Below, piece after piece: positions 56,423 through 64,000 of a stretch of DNA of 64,000 nt. The stretch spans positions 310,001 through 374,000 of the forward strand of contig NZ_JAGFMD010000001.1 in assembly GCF_017592825.1 (NCBI RefSeq), in the 5' to 3' direction. Position 1 is the stretch's first letter, and each line of letters begins with the position of its first letter. Below the pieces are notes generated by a model. It did no database searches. It was not told the origin of the DNA and was given only the letters and a program-made list of their open reading frames with translations. The position numbers and the translations under genes were made by a program. This DNA is from Roseivirga sp. E12. GTDB lineage: Bacteria; Bacteroidota; Bacteroidia; Cytophagales; Cyclobacteriaceae.

Positions 56423-57775
56423 ATGTACGCAATTGTCGACATAGAAACCACCGGAAGTGCTGCCGCTTATGGAAAGATTACGGAGATTGCTATACTCATT
56501 CATGATGGTAAGAGAGTCGTAGATGAGTTTCAATCCTTGATCAACCCAGAATGTGGAATCCCAATCGGGATCACTTCGCTCACCGGTATTTCCAATGAGA
56601 TGGTTTATGATGCTCCTAAGTTTTATGAGGTGGCCAAAGAAGTTCATCAATTGTTGGAGGGGAATATTTTCGTAGCACACAATGTCAACTTTGATTACTC
56701 TTTTATAAAGAAGGAATTCCAAGAACTAGGTGCTAACCTTAACTTGAACAAGCTCTGTACGGTCAGGTTAAGCCGAAAGATTTTTCCTGGATTGAAATCA
56801 TATAGCCTCGGAAGATTAAGTGATCATTTCGGAATTGAAAATGGCGCAAGGCATAGGGCGATGGGGGACGCAAGGGCAACAGTGGAACTAATGGATCTTT
56901 TGATTCAAAATGACACGGGGCAAATCGAGTCCTTCCTAAAAAGAAACTCTAAGGAAGCAGATTTACCACCTAACCTTCCTAAAAAGATCTTCGAAGAATT
57001 ACCAGAGTTAACTGGAGTATACTATTTCCATGATGAACATGGGAAAGTGCTGTATGTGGGCAAAGCAAATAGCATAAAAGCACGGATCAGAAACCACTTT
57101 TCAGCAACAGATGTGGTCTATAAGCAGGGCTTGAAAGATCAAATTTATGATGTCTCTTATGAATTGTGCGGTGATGAAATGGTTGCCTTTCTGTTTGAAT
57201 CCTTTGAGATTAAACGACTGTTCCCACCTTTCAACAAGGCCCAAAAATATCCTTCGGCAAAGTATGGTCTATATCATTATGAAGATGTGAGAGGTTTTCA
57301 ACGGCTATCAATTGGTAAGGTGCAAAGGGGGCATATACCTGTCAAATCCTTTACTTCGTTTGACAAAGCAAGAACTTTCTTAATCCAATTTGTAAAGGAG
57401 CACAATTTGGATCCTGAGCTGTGCAGTCTTCCAGCCTCAATGATGAAATACTTTGGATATTCTTTTAAAGACTCTGACCAAGAAGAGCTGAAGGTTCGTT
57501 TTAAAATAGCCATAGCTTCTCTGGACGATGGCAAAGAGACTTATTGTGTCTTTGGTGAAGGCAGGACTATTGGAGAGAAGAGTGTGGTACTGATAGAGGA
57601 AGGAGTTTACAAGGGCTTTGGTTTTTTTGATAATGACTTTGATGGGAGCTCTCTAGAAGATCTTAGAGATATGATTAAAGAATATCCTGATAACCCAGAA
57701 GTGCATCGCATAATCAATCAGTTCAAAGAGAAGCGAAAAATATTGACATTTTCGTCACCTCAAAAAGTAGGGTGA
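56423..57775 (+). CDS. DEDDh exonuclease - GIY-YIG nuclease fusion
   Basis: A 450-residue two-nuclease protein. Residues about 1-165 are a DnaQ-type 3'-5' exonuclease: VDIETTGSAAAYGKITEIAIL (Asp6, Glu8), HNVNFDYSFIKKEF and RHRAMGDARATVELM. Residues about 195-275 are a GIY-YIG domain: TGVYYFHDEHGKVLYVGKANSIKARIRNHF and a later ESFEIKRLFPPFNKAQKYP, as in UvrC and Cho. The C-terminal third is of unknown fold. UvrC-like incision followed by trimming of DNA ends is a plausible role in repair. Confidence 0.9.
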   Translation: MYAIVDIETTGSAAAYGKITEIAILIHDGKRVVDEFQSLINPECGIPIGITSLTGISNEMVYDAPKFYEVAKEVHQLLEGNIFVAHNVNFDYSFIKKEFQELGANLNLNKLCTVRLSRKIFPGLKSYSLGRLSDHFGIENGARHRAMGDARATVELMDLLIQNDTGQIESFLKRNSKEADLPPNLPKKIFEELPELTGVYYFHDEHGKVLYVGKANSIKARIRNHFSATDVVYKQGLKDQIYDVSYELCGDEMVAFLFESFEIKRLFPPFNKAQKYPSAKYGLYHYEDVRGFQRLSIGKVQRGHIPVKSFTSFDKARTFLIQFVKEHNLDPELCSLPASMMKYFGYSFKDSDQEELKVRFKIAIASLDDGKETYCVFGEGRTIGEKSVVLIEEGVYKGFGFFDNDFDGSSLEDLRDMIKEYPDNPEVHRIINQFKEKRKILTFSSPQKVG

Positions 57776-57846
57776 GCCGCGAGTTGATTGTTTAATATTG
57801 TACAGGATATACCAACCGTAAATATAATTTTCCGTTGGAATAAATA

Positions 57847-58104
57847 TTGGATAGAGAGTATCTTCTGGTGAACATCTATGTACCAGAAGATGTTATTATT
57901 ACGTTAGATAAAACACCTATGAAAAAGACAAAGGAAATCGGAGGGAAGTTGTTGAGGTATGCTGAAGAGAGCATTCAACAGAGATCTCTGAAAACAAGCA
58001 AGCGTATTAGAAAGTATGTGGATAACGTAAGTGACGTAAGCAAAGAGTTAGTATTTGCAAGTTCGCTGATGGCCATTCACAAGAAGATGAAGGTCTCAGA
58101 CTAG
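57847..58104 (+). CDS. Short hypothetical protein, TTG start
   Basis: Eighty-five codons from TTG 57847 (MDREYLLVNIYVPEDVIITLD); a GTG at 57868 is an alternative. The product is rich in Lys and Ser with a helical centre (GGKLLRYAEESIQQRSLKTSKRIRKYVD). No family recognised. Support is moderate: it is open, protein-like in composition, lies in a gap between genes on the same strand and is followed by a terminator. A 10-bp perfect inverted repeat overlaps its start. Confidence 0.5.
   Translation: MDREYLLVNIYVPEDVIITLDKTPMKKTKEIGGKLLRYAEESIQQRSLKTSKRIRKYVDNVSDVSKELVFASSLMAIHKKMKVSD
57860..57891. repeat. Perfect inverted repeat at the start of the short gene
   Basis: ATCTTCTGGT at 57860-57869 and ACCAGAAGAT at 57882-57891, 12-nt spacer. 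It begins 13 bp after the TTG codon. As RNA it would form a 10-bp hairpin over the first codons; as DNA it could be an operator. Confidence 0.55.
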
Positions 58105-58137
58105 ACATTAATCTCAAAAAGACTGTTTAGAAATGGG

Positions 58138-58174
58138 ACGAATTTCTCAAAAAGAGAATGTGAAATTCGTTTTT
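58138..58174 (+). terminator. Terminator after the short hypothetical gene
   Basis: ACGAATTTC at 58138-58146 pairs with GAAATTCGT at 58162-58170 (15-nt loop), followed by five T. Confidence 0.7.
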
Positions 58175-58259
58175 ATGCATGTCAACAGTTAATTTTAAGC
58201 TTTGATGAATTGGTAGGGTTATTGACTACTTAACTGTACCTATATCGATTAAGGCATTC

Positions 58260-59183
58260 ATGCAACAAGACACTGACTACTATTCCTATCTAAATTGTCC
58301 GTTTACCGGTCGAAAGTTACGTTTCCTTTCTGAACAAGAATTGGAGAATGTAAACGAACGCATTGGTAGAGGTGAGTTGTTTTTCCATCCTGGAATCCAA
58401 GTGAAGGTCAAGCTCAGTCAAGCGCTTGTCACCGAGCACCAAACATACATTTATCCAATATTTGATAATATCTTTTACTTAAAGAGGGAGACTGCTATTG
58501 TCGCAAAGAACAGGACTGAGAATTACCTCAAGAGAATTAGTCAGACCTTGATAGATGATTTCGAAAAAAGATATGATTTCAATTCTTTGACAAAGTCCAC
58601 GGAAGAAGCTAAACCAAGGTCTTTGGATGTACTAAGTCTAGAACAGATTACTTCATTAAGAGGGAAATACAATAAGAGTGGTAAGTATTTTGTAACGGTT
58701 TCTTCTACTGATATTGATGCTATTCACAACCTAGTTTTCGAGACTAAGTATCAACAATATATTCACGTAGAATTTGAGTTGAACAAGCTTAGGGCGATCT
58801 CGGCAGAATTAAAAGACAAGACTGTGTTGGTTCTGGCCGACAATGGAAAATTGCCATTTGCTGATGAATTGATTGACACTATGGTATCATTCGATCCTAT
58901 TAACAAATATGCCAAAGCCGATCAGAAGCTTGTTTATGATGATTTCAAACGAGTCCTTGCTGAAGGTGCTGTCTCTGTAGTACTTTTTGAGAATGATAAG
59001 CCAATGCATACCAAGTTTCTCTTAGGAGTAGATAAACTGTCAAAAACTGCGCGTAGTATGGTTATGCCTTGGAAGAAAGCAAAGCTTCCGACATTTCACT
59101 TCGAAGGTGTTAAGCCTGCACCAATAGCAGCGCAGTCTAACGAAATTGTCAGCAAGACTTCCCTTAATAGACAATTTTCCTGA
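58260..59183 (+). CDS. Trm112-like plus degenerate methyltransferase-like protein
   Basis: A 307-residue protein. The N-terminal 75 residues (LNCPFTGRKLRFLSEQELENVNERI... IYPIFDNIFYL) look like a Trm112-type domain with only one of the usual Cys left. Residues about 130-250 resemble the second half of a class I methyltransferase (VLVLADNGKLPFADELIDTMVSFDPINKY... DDFKRVLAEGAVSVVLFEN), but the glycine-rich S-adenosylmethionine loop is missing. The protein is therefore probably not an active methyltransferase. No function is assigned. Confidence 0.65.
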   Translation: MQQDTDYYSYLNCPFTGRKLRFLSEQELENVNERIGRGELFFHPGIQVKVKLSQALVTEHQTYIYPIFDNIFYLKRETAIVAKNRTENYLKRISQTLIDDFEKRYDFNSLTKSTEEAKPRSLDVLSLEQITSLRGKYNKSGKYFVTVSSTDIDAIHNLVFETKYQQYIHVEFELNKLRAISAELKDKTVLVLADNGKLPFADELIDTMVSFDPINKYAKADQKLVYDDFKRVLAEGAVSVVLFENDKPMHTKFLLGVDKLSKTARSMVMPWKKAKLPTFHFEGVKPAPIAAQSNEIVSKTSLNRQFS

Positions 59184-59244
59184 TATCTGAATCTGATACA
59201 AACCTTTTCTTCGTATATAAGGTTAGCAGTTTAAAATTATCAAT

Positions 59245-59787
59245 ATGAAGTCTAAAGTAATTTTGTTATCAGGTCTTATCGTCATTCTAGTGACTAGCTT
59301 TTTTGCCTTAAAGGGACAAGATAGAGTAACCCAGGACCAGAAAAAGGATCAATCAAAAAAGTACGAAATAGAATTGTCTGAGGAGGAATGGAAGAAGAGG
59401 TTAACCCCAGAACAGTATCATATTCTGAGAGAGCAGGGTACAGAGCGAGCCTTTAGCGGGAAGCTGAATAAGTTCTATGAGAAAGGGACTTATTATAGTG
59501 CAGCTTCACTTCAGCCAGTATTTACTTCAGAAACGAAGTATAATTCATATTCTGGGTGGCCAAGTTTTTGGAAACCTATTGATGATGATGCTATCAAGCT
59601 AGTGAAGGACACAACTTTTGGTATGGTTAGGTGGGAAGTAGTGGATAGCAAAAGTGGTTCTCACTTAGGTCATGTTTTTGACGATGGTCCGGAGCCCACT
59701 GGCAAGCGTTATTGTTTGAATTCGGCTGCACTGATTTTTGTACCAGAGGGCCAAGAACCTCCAAAGCTCAAAAAACCTGAGAACTAA
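59245..59787 (+). CDS. msrB: Exported peptide-methionine (R)-S-oxide reductase, single-cysteine form
   Basis: A 180-residue MsrB with an N-terminal signal anchor ([21 protein letters not shown]), so it acts in the periplasm or at the membrane. Family blocks: [69 protein letters not shown] with catalytic Cys157. All four zinc Cys and the usual resolving Cys (GCGWPSF is here YSGWPSF) are absent; Cys157 is the only cysteine in the protein. msrA is two genes downstream. Confidence 0.92.
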   Translation: MKSKVILLSGLIVILVTSFFALKGQDRVTQDQKKDQSKKYEIELSEEEWKKRLTPEQYHILREQGTERAFSGKLNKFYEKGTYYSAASLQPVFTSETKYNSYSGWPSFWKPIDDDAIKLVKDTTFGMVRWEVVDSKSGSHLGHVFDDGPEPTGKRYCLNSAALIFVPEGQEPPKLKKPEN

Positions 59788-59817
59788 ATTCAGGAGAAGA
59801 AAATATTTGATTAACAT

Positions 59818-59846
59818 TGGCCTGATTTATCAGGCCATTTTTATTT
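59818..59846 (+). terminator. Terminator after msrB
   Basis: TGGCCTGA at 59818-59825 pairs with TCAGGCCA at 59830-59837, 4-nt loop, followed by TTTTTATTT. Confidence 0.88.
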
Positions 59847-59851
59847 AACCC

Positions 59852-60328
59852 ATGGAAGAACCAAAAGCACTTAATAGCGTAGCAGGATTTCACAAAACAT
59901 TTAAACACCCAATATTAGAATCGCCTCAGATTCCATCAGAAGACAGGTGCAAACTTAGAGTCTCTCTGATTGCTGAAGAGTTGAAAGAATTGGAAGAGGC
60001 CATTGCTGATAATGACCTTGTAGAGGTTGCAGATGCCCTCGCAGATATTCAGTACGTTTTGTCCGGTGCTATTCTTGAGTTCGGTCTTGGAGGTAAGTTC
60101 AAGACCTTGTTTGACGAGGTACAACGTTCTAACATGAGTAAGACTTGCAAGACCATGGAAGAAGCGGAAGCGACTCAGGCGCACTATATGCAAAAAGATG
60201 GTACCGAAAGTTATGTGGAGGAGTCAGATGGGCACTTTTTAGTCTATCGAAAAGGGGATAACAAGACGTTAAAGTCAGTTAATTATTCCCCGGCTGACCT
60301 TAAAAGCATCTTGGCTGACCATCTCTAA
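59852..60328 (+). CDS. MazG-like / all-alpha NTP pyrophosphohydrolase
   Basis: A 158-residue protein whose N-terminal 100 residues show the all-alpha NTP pyrophosphatase pattern: LRVSLIAEELKELEEAIADNDLVEVADALADIQYVLSGAI, with the E-E-x-x-E and D-x-x-D metal ligands. The tail (YMQKDGTESYVEESDGHFLVYRKGD) is typical of the phage- and Bacteroidota-type subgroup. These enzymes remove pyrophosphate from NTPs; the preferred nucleotide is unknown. Confidence 0.85.
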   Translation: MEEPKALNSVAGFHKTFKHPILESPQIPSEDRCKLRVSLIAEELKELEEAIADNDLVEVADALADIQYVLSGAILEFGLGGKFKTLFDEVQRSNMSKTCKTMEEAEATQAHYMQKDGTESYVEESDGHFLVYRKGDNKTLKSVNYSPADLKSILADHL

Positions 60329-60382
60329 AAACTTTTAAGCTGTACAGTCCGTTAGGGTAGCTGAAAAGTAAAAGAGAAAGAA

Positions 60383-61042
60383 ATGCAGGGATTATATTCA
60401 GTACTTATTTCAATTGTTTTTAACCTTTCGGTGAGCTCTTGTGCTCAGGAAGCGCAGACAAAGCTTGCTTTACCAAGTGATTTACAGGATGGGGATGGCA
60501 TTGCCACGTTCGCTGGGGGATGTTTCTGGTGTACTGAAGCTGTTTTTGAAAGAGTTAAGGGAGTTAAGGATGTGTACTCAGGCTATACAGGTGGAAAAGA
60601 AGATAATCCAACCTATAGTCAAGTTAGTTATGGCAGGACTACGCATGCCGAAGCAATTCAAATCATATATGACCCCAATGTAATTAGCTATCAAGAACTG
60701 TTGGATATCTTCTTCATAAGTCATTATCCTACTCAAGTCAATGGCCAAGGCCCTGATAGAGGTGCTCAGTATCGAGCTGTGGTTTTTTATCACAACAGTG
60801 AGCAAAAGAATGCGGCAGAGTCCATTATTAGGTCATTGGAAGAATCTGGTAAATTCAGTGAAAAGATAGCGACAACAGTAGAGGCCTATGATAAATTTTG
60901 GATGGCCGAAGATTATCACCAGGACTATTACGAGTTGAATCCGGGCAACCCTTACATCATCCAAGTGGCCATTCCAAAGGTCAAAAAACTTAAAAAGTAC
61001 TTCCCTCAAAAGATTAAGGATAAGTATAAGGCAGAAAAGTAA
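60383..61042 (+). CDS. msrA: Exported peptide-methionine (S)-S-oxide reductase
   Basis: A 219-residue MsrA with a lipoprotein-like signal (MQGLYSVLISIVFNLSVSSC, lipid on Cys20). The catalytic motif GCFWC is at residues 46-50, with Cys47 as nucleophile and Cys50 as likely resolving residue; GVKDVYSGYTGG, YGRTTHAEAIQIIYDP and AEDYHQDYYELNP follow. There is no cysteine after Cys50. With the exported MsrB upstream it gives both stereo-specific activities outside the cytoplasm. Confidence 0.93.
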   Translation: MQGLYSVLISIVFNLSVSSCAQEAQTKLALPSDLQDGDGIATFAGGCFWCTEAVFERVKGVKDVYSGYTGGKEDNPTYSQVSYGRTTHAEAIQIIYDPNVISYQELLDIFFISHYPTQVNGQGPDRGAQYRAVVFYHNSEQKNAAESIIRSLEESGKFSEKIATTVEAYDKFWMAEDYHQDYYELNPGNPYIIQVAIPKVKKLKKYFPQKIKDKYKAEK

Positions 61043-61046
61043 AAGA

Positions 61047-61562
61047 CTATTTGTTGAGGGCAGAAAGGATTTTCTGCCCTCTGCTTTTAAAGCCTGCCGT
61101 TCCATAGGGTAGCTGGTCCTCAATTAATATGGCCAACTCACCTTTCAACTCAGGAATATGTTTAACAATGTTGTAGGCTACAGTCATTGAGAAAACCTTC
61201 ACTGCAATAGTCTCATCGTTTTTTGAGAGTAGTTTTAAGGCGATATCCAGTAATTCACCCCAGTCGTCTTCATCTATCTCAACCTCTTGCAGGTAGCGCA
61301 TAGTATTACGCCTTGCAGCGACATGTATATCAGGCTTCTTTAGGTTTTCAATCATTTGTGGAATATAGGGCCTTATCCATTCAGGTTTGGATCTGCCAAG
61401 GTCTCCCACAACCCATGCAGATCGCTGAATCAATCTATATGTTTCGTTTAAGAAAATATCCATCAATTCTTCTACCAAAGCAGGGTGGCCTTCTATATAA
61501 GAGACGATTTTTGCAGTATTCTCTTTTGAATGCTCTTTAAGAAGTTGTTTTCTCAGATCCAT
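61047..61562 (-). CDS. HEAT-repeat protein, unknown function
   Basis: A 171-residue alpha-helical protein with HEAT-like units (LVEELMDIFLNETYRLIQRSAWVVGDLGRSKPEWIRPYIPQMIENL and ARRNTMRYLQEVEI). No signal peptide or catalytic motif, though it resembles the scaffold of DNA alkylation repair-type proteins only in fold. Its stop lies 4 bp from the convergent msrA stop. Confidence 0.72.
   Translation of the reverse strand: MDLRKQLLKEHSKENTAKIVSYIEGHPALVEELMDIFLNETYRLIQRSAWVVGDLGRSKPEWIRPYIPQMIENLKKPDIHVAARRNTMRYLQEVEIDEDDWGELLDIALKLLSKNDETIAVKVFSMTVAYNIVKHIPELKGELAILIEDQLPYGTAGFKSRGQKILSALNK
61056..61081 (+). terminator. Hairpin terminating msrA, inside the end of the convergent gene
   Basis: An 11-bp perfect stem, GAGGGCAGAAA (61056-61066) with TTTCTGCCCTC (61071-61081), 4-nt loop, followed by TGCTTTT. 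It lies in the last codons of the HEAT gene on the other strand. The tail is short of T, so efficiency is uncertain. Confidence 0.6.
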
Positions 61563-61617
61563 ATTTTTAAATCAGTGAAATTTAGGCATCTTTAATCTCG
61601 GTCAAAAGCAATATTGA

Positions 61618-62094
61618 ATGGATATTATTCTCATCATTTTAGGGTCTATATGTATGATTGTCGGCATCCTTGGATGCTTCCTACCCATAATACCAGGCCC
61701 TCCAGTTAGTTTCATCGGTTTACTGCTTCTCGAATGGACGGAGAAATCTCCATTCGACTCTGATACACTATGGCTGTGGGGTTTGATTGCGGCAGGGGTC
61801 ACAGCTTTAGATTATGTAGTTCCTGTCTATGGTACTAAAAAGTTTGGTGGAACCAAAAGAGGAGTTTGGGGGAGTACTATTGGCCTCATTGTCGGACTTT
61901 TCTTTGGCCCTTTGGGGATAATTTTGGGTCCATTTATAGGTGCTTTTCTCGGTGAGATGAGTACAGGTAAAGCAACAAACAAGGAAGCCTTGAGAGCTGC
62001 ATTTGGTGCGTTTGTGGGGTTTGTGGTTGGTGTTGTTATCAAGCTAATAGCCTCCGGATGGATGGCATGGATTTTCTTTGGAAATATCTTCTAG
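61618..62094 (+). CDS. DUF456 family membrane protein
   Basis: A 158-residue protein with glycine-rich hydrophobic segments: IILIILGSICMIVGILGCFLPIIPGPPVSFIGLLLL, then VTALDYVVPVYGTKKFGGTKRGVWGSTIGLIVGLFFGPLGIILGPFIGAFLGE and a last helix. The IPGPP and GTKKFGGSK-type phrases are typical of DUF456. Function unknown; inner membrane protein. Confidence 0.9.
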   Translation: MDIILIILGSICMIVGILGCFLPIIPGPPVSFIGLLLLEWTEKSPFDSDTLWLWGLIAAGVTALDYVVPVYGTKKFGGTKRGVWGSTIGLIVGLFFGPLGIILGPFIGAFLGEMSTGKATNKEALRAAFGAFVGFVVGVVIKLIASGWMAWIFFGNIF

Positions 62095-62265
62095 TCGTTT
62101 TTTAAGGTCCAATTCATTTATTGGATTGAATAACTACAATAGGAGAAAGCATGTTGTGTAACAGAGCTTTTATTGCCTTATAGATTACCTAAAACATCAT
62201 TTCTTACGTTTTGCGAATAACGTTTTTTTGAACAATTTATATATGATTCTATAAGTGAGTTCTGC

Positions 62266-63933
62266 ATGTCCGTAAAACCCAATACTAAGTATACTAAAAG
62301 CGGCCGGATCAATATTGCCTATCAAGTTTTTGGCTCTGGCCCAATAGACCTAGTGTATATACCAGGATGGGTGTCGAATATTGATTGGATGTGGGCTTGT
62401 CCAGAGTTAGTTAATTTCTTACAAGAGCTGGGGAAGATCTGCCGAGTTGTTCTTTTTGATAAACGAGGGACTGGCCTTTCCGACAGAGTGGTTGAATTGT
62501 CTACTCTAGAAGAAAGAATGGATGACATACGTGCAGTTATGGACGACATCGGTTCTGAGAAAGCCGTTCTATTCGGTCATTCAGAAGGAGGGTGTGTATC
62601 AGCTTTATTTGCAGCGACTTACCCTAATCGAGTGATCTCCTTGATATCGTTCGGCATTTTTGCAAAACGCAGGTTTGCTCCAGAATACCCTTGGGCACCT
62701 ACTGATGAAGAGCGCCAAGCTGTTTATGATATGATCGAAAATAGCTGGGGTAGTGGTAAAATGAACCTAGAATCTCTAGCGCCCACCAAAGCCAATGATG
62801 ACATCTTTATGGACTGGTTGGCTAACTATTTTCGTTCAGGAGCTAGCCCTAGTGCCGCAATGGTGTTGACCAAAATGAATACTGAGGTTGATATCATTAA
62901 TATCTTAGGCTCTATTAAGGTCCCCACTTTAATCATGCAGCGAAAGCATGATATCGATGTTAAGATAGAGGAAGGTCGATTTATTGCTGATCGTATCAAG
63001 GGTGCCAAATTCGTTGAATTGGAGGGGAGTGATCATTTATTTTGGGTAGGTGATACCTCTTCGGTATTGGATGAAATGAAGGCATTTATTACTAACGTTA
63101 AGTCAGAAGCAGTTTATGAAGAACGACTCTTTACCTTGTTGGCAGCTAAGATCATACCTTCTACGAGAGCCAGTACGAACCCCCAAGAAAGCATCAGAAG
63201 CCTTGTTATCCAGTACAGGGGACAAATTGTACAGTATAACCGAGAAACGTTCACGGCTATTTTTGAAGGACCTAGTAAAGCAGCGCACTGTGGCCTAGAC
63301 CTGATTGAGACCTTGCATCGTTTAAATTATCAGCTTTCTATTGGAATTCACATTAAAGAGAGCCCATCTGATGAGGTTCATTTCATCAATGATCAGACGC
63401 AATCACTGATTGATGCTATTTTAAGACCCAGTGAGCCGAACCAGATTTTAGTAACGAAACCTGTTAAATTTCTGTTGTCGGGAGCAGGACTCAACCTATT
63501 GGAGCATAAGACTATTACAGAGCCTACTACTGGAGATCTGCTTTCGTTATTCAAAGTAACAGATCACTTCGAAGCAGAGCGTGAGACCTTCGATAGCAAT
63601 CAGCGTACACCCCTCAAGAATGATTCATTTCTCGAAAACGTCTTGCAAGTGATAGAAAAGAACTTAAGCGATGAGTTCTTTGGCGTAGAAATGCTTTGCA
63701 GAGAAATTGGCGTAAGCGAACGTCAAGTGCAAAGAAAACTTAAAGCCATTACCAACAAATCACCAAATCAATTGATCTCATCAGTTCGATTGCACCGGGC
63801 AAAAGAACTACTTTTTGCTAATACCCTAAATGTCTCTGAAATAGCATTCAGATCAGGATTCTCTAACCCCTCTTATTTCTCCAAAATCTTCAAAAGGGAG
63901 TTTGGAACAAGCCCTTCGGAGTTGCTGAGATAG
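62266..63933 (+). CDS. Alpha/beta hydrolase - degenerate cyclase - AraC-type HTH fusion regulator
   Basis: A 555-residue three-domain protein. Residues about 5-275 are an alpha/beta hydrolase with FDKRGTGLSDRV, the elbow GHSEGGCVS (Ser106), Asp229 and His257 in place for a triad. Residues about 280-430 align by eye with class III adenylate/guanylate cyclase domains that usually follow this hydrolase type, but the metal-binding positions are lost (FTDIVGST is AAKIIPST; the GDG loop is RET). Residues about 450-555 form an AraC helix-turn-helix (LCREIGVSERQVQRKLKAI and VSEIAFRSGFSNPSYFSKIFKREFG). It is probably a transcription factor sensing a small ligand. The neighbouring target genes are beyond the window. 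Confidence 0.85.
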   Translation: MSVKPNTKYTKSGRINIAYQVFGSGPIDLVYIPGWVSNIDWMWACPELVNFLQELGKICRVVLFDKRGTGLSDRVVELSTLEERMDDIRAVMDDIGSEKAVLFGHSEGGCVSALFAATYPNRVISLISFGIFAKRRFAPEYPWAPTDEERQAVYDMIENSWGSGKMNLESLAPTKANDDIFMDWLANYFRSGASPSAAMVLTKMNTEVDIINILGSIKVPTLIMQRKHDIDVKIEEGRFIADRIKGAKFVELEGSDHLFWVGDTSSVLDEMKAFITNVKSEAVYEERLFTLLAAKIIPSTRASTNPQESIRSLVIQYRGQIVQYNRETFTAIFEGPSKAAHCGLDLIETLHRLNYQLSIGIHIKESPSDEVHFINDQTQSLIDAILRPSEPNQILVTKPVKFLLSGAGLNLLEHKTITEPTTGDLLSLFKVTDHFEAERETFDSNQRTPLKNDSFLENVLQVIEKNLSDEFFGVEMLCREIGVSERQVQRKLKAITNKSPNQLISSVRLHRAKELLFANTLNVSEIAFRSGFSNPSYFSKIFKREFGTSPSELLR

Positions 63934-64000
63934 AAGTTTTCTGCCAAATGGTTGTCGGATATGTTCATGTATTCACCGGATTAGTGCTAGTCGCGTGTCT

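Overview
The window looks like a chromosomal segment of a marine-type Bacteroidota, probably order Cytophagales. The evidence is a primary sigma factor of only 287 residues without region 1.1, promoters of the TTG-N19-21-TAnnTTTG type in front of several genes, and almost no Shine-Dalgarno sequences. Family content agrees: a DUF5686 outer-membrane protein with a carboxypeptidase-regulatory domain, DUF349, BshB1 and GH109 with a Tat signal. Species cannot be decided from the sequence. No prophage, insertion sequence, CRISPR array or rRNA was seen; the region reads as core genome.

Layout. 1-9.6 kb: end of a sterol-desaturase-like gene, a small membrane protein, parE-parC (topoisomerase IV), a TrmH-type RNA methyltransferase and a DUF5686 protein. 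9.6-13 kb: thrS, then infC-rpmI-rplT. 13-25 kb: tRNA-Met, a START-like protein, an LptF/LptG permease, rpsO, pnp, the primary sigma factor, trxB, bshB1, pdxH (opposite strand), YqgE, a five-repeat DUF349 protein and tRNA-Thr. 25-29.5 kb: a CBS protein and an apparent sugar-oxidation cassette (Tat TIM-barrel isomerase, GMC oxidoreductase with a Cys cluster, Tat lipoprotein gamma subunit, rhodanese). 29.5-37.3 kb: the ilvE-D-B-N-C-A operon behind two tandem leader-peptide attenuators. 37.3-41.8 kb: HEAT-like protein, GH109 oxidoreductase, GPP34 protein and a helical-repeat protein. 42-46.2 kb: leuA-C-D-B. 46.3-55.5 kb: exported HIT protein, YebC, S9 peptidase, a lipoprotein with a true Shine-Dalgarno, and a coupled trio of secreted PIG-L deacetylase, 45-residue membrane protein and sodium:solute symporter. 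55.5-64 kb: ATP-cone/Mrr nuclease, exonuclease/GIY-YIG fusion, a degenerate methyltransferase, exported MsrB and MsrA, MazG-like and HEAT proteins, DUF456, and a three-domain hydrolase/dead-cyclase/AraC regulator.

How it works together. ilvEDBNCA and leuACDB together cover isoleucine, valine and leucine synthesis from threonine and pyruvate. The short LeuA lacks the usual leucine-binding domain, while the ilv operon carries two I/V-rich leader peptides, each followed by mutually exclusive antiterminator and terminator hairpins. Regulation therefore looks largely transcriptional. infC appears to start at ATC behind a strong Shine-Dalgarno. MsrA and MsrB are both exported and probably repair oxidised envelope proteins.

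The strongest leads are the tandem ilv attenuators, the infC start, the hydrolase/dead-cyclase/AraC fusion, the 45-residue protein beside the symporter, and the single-cysteine MsrB.
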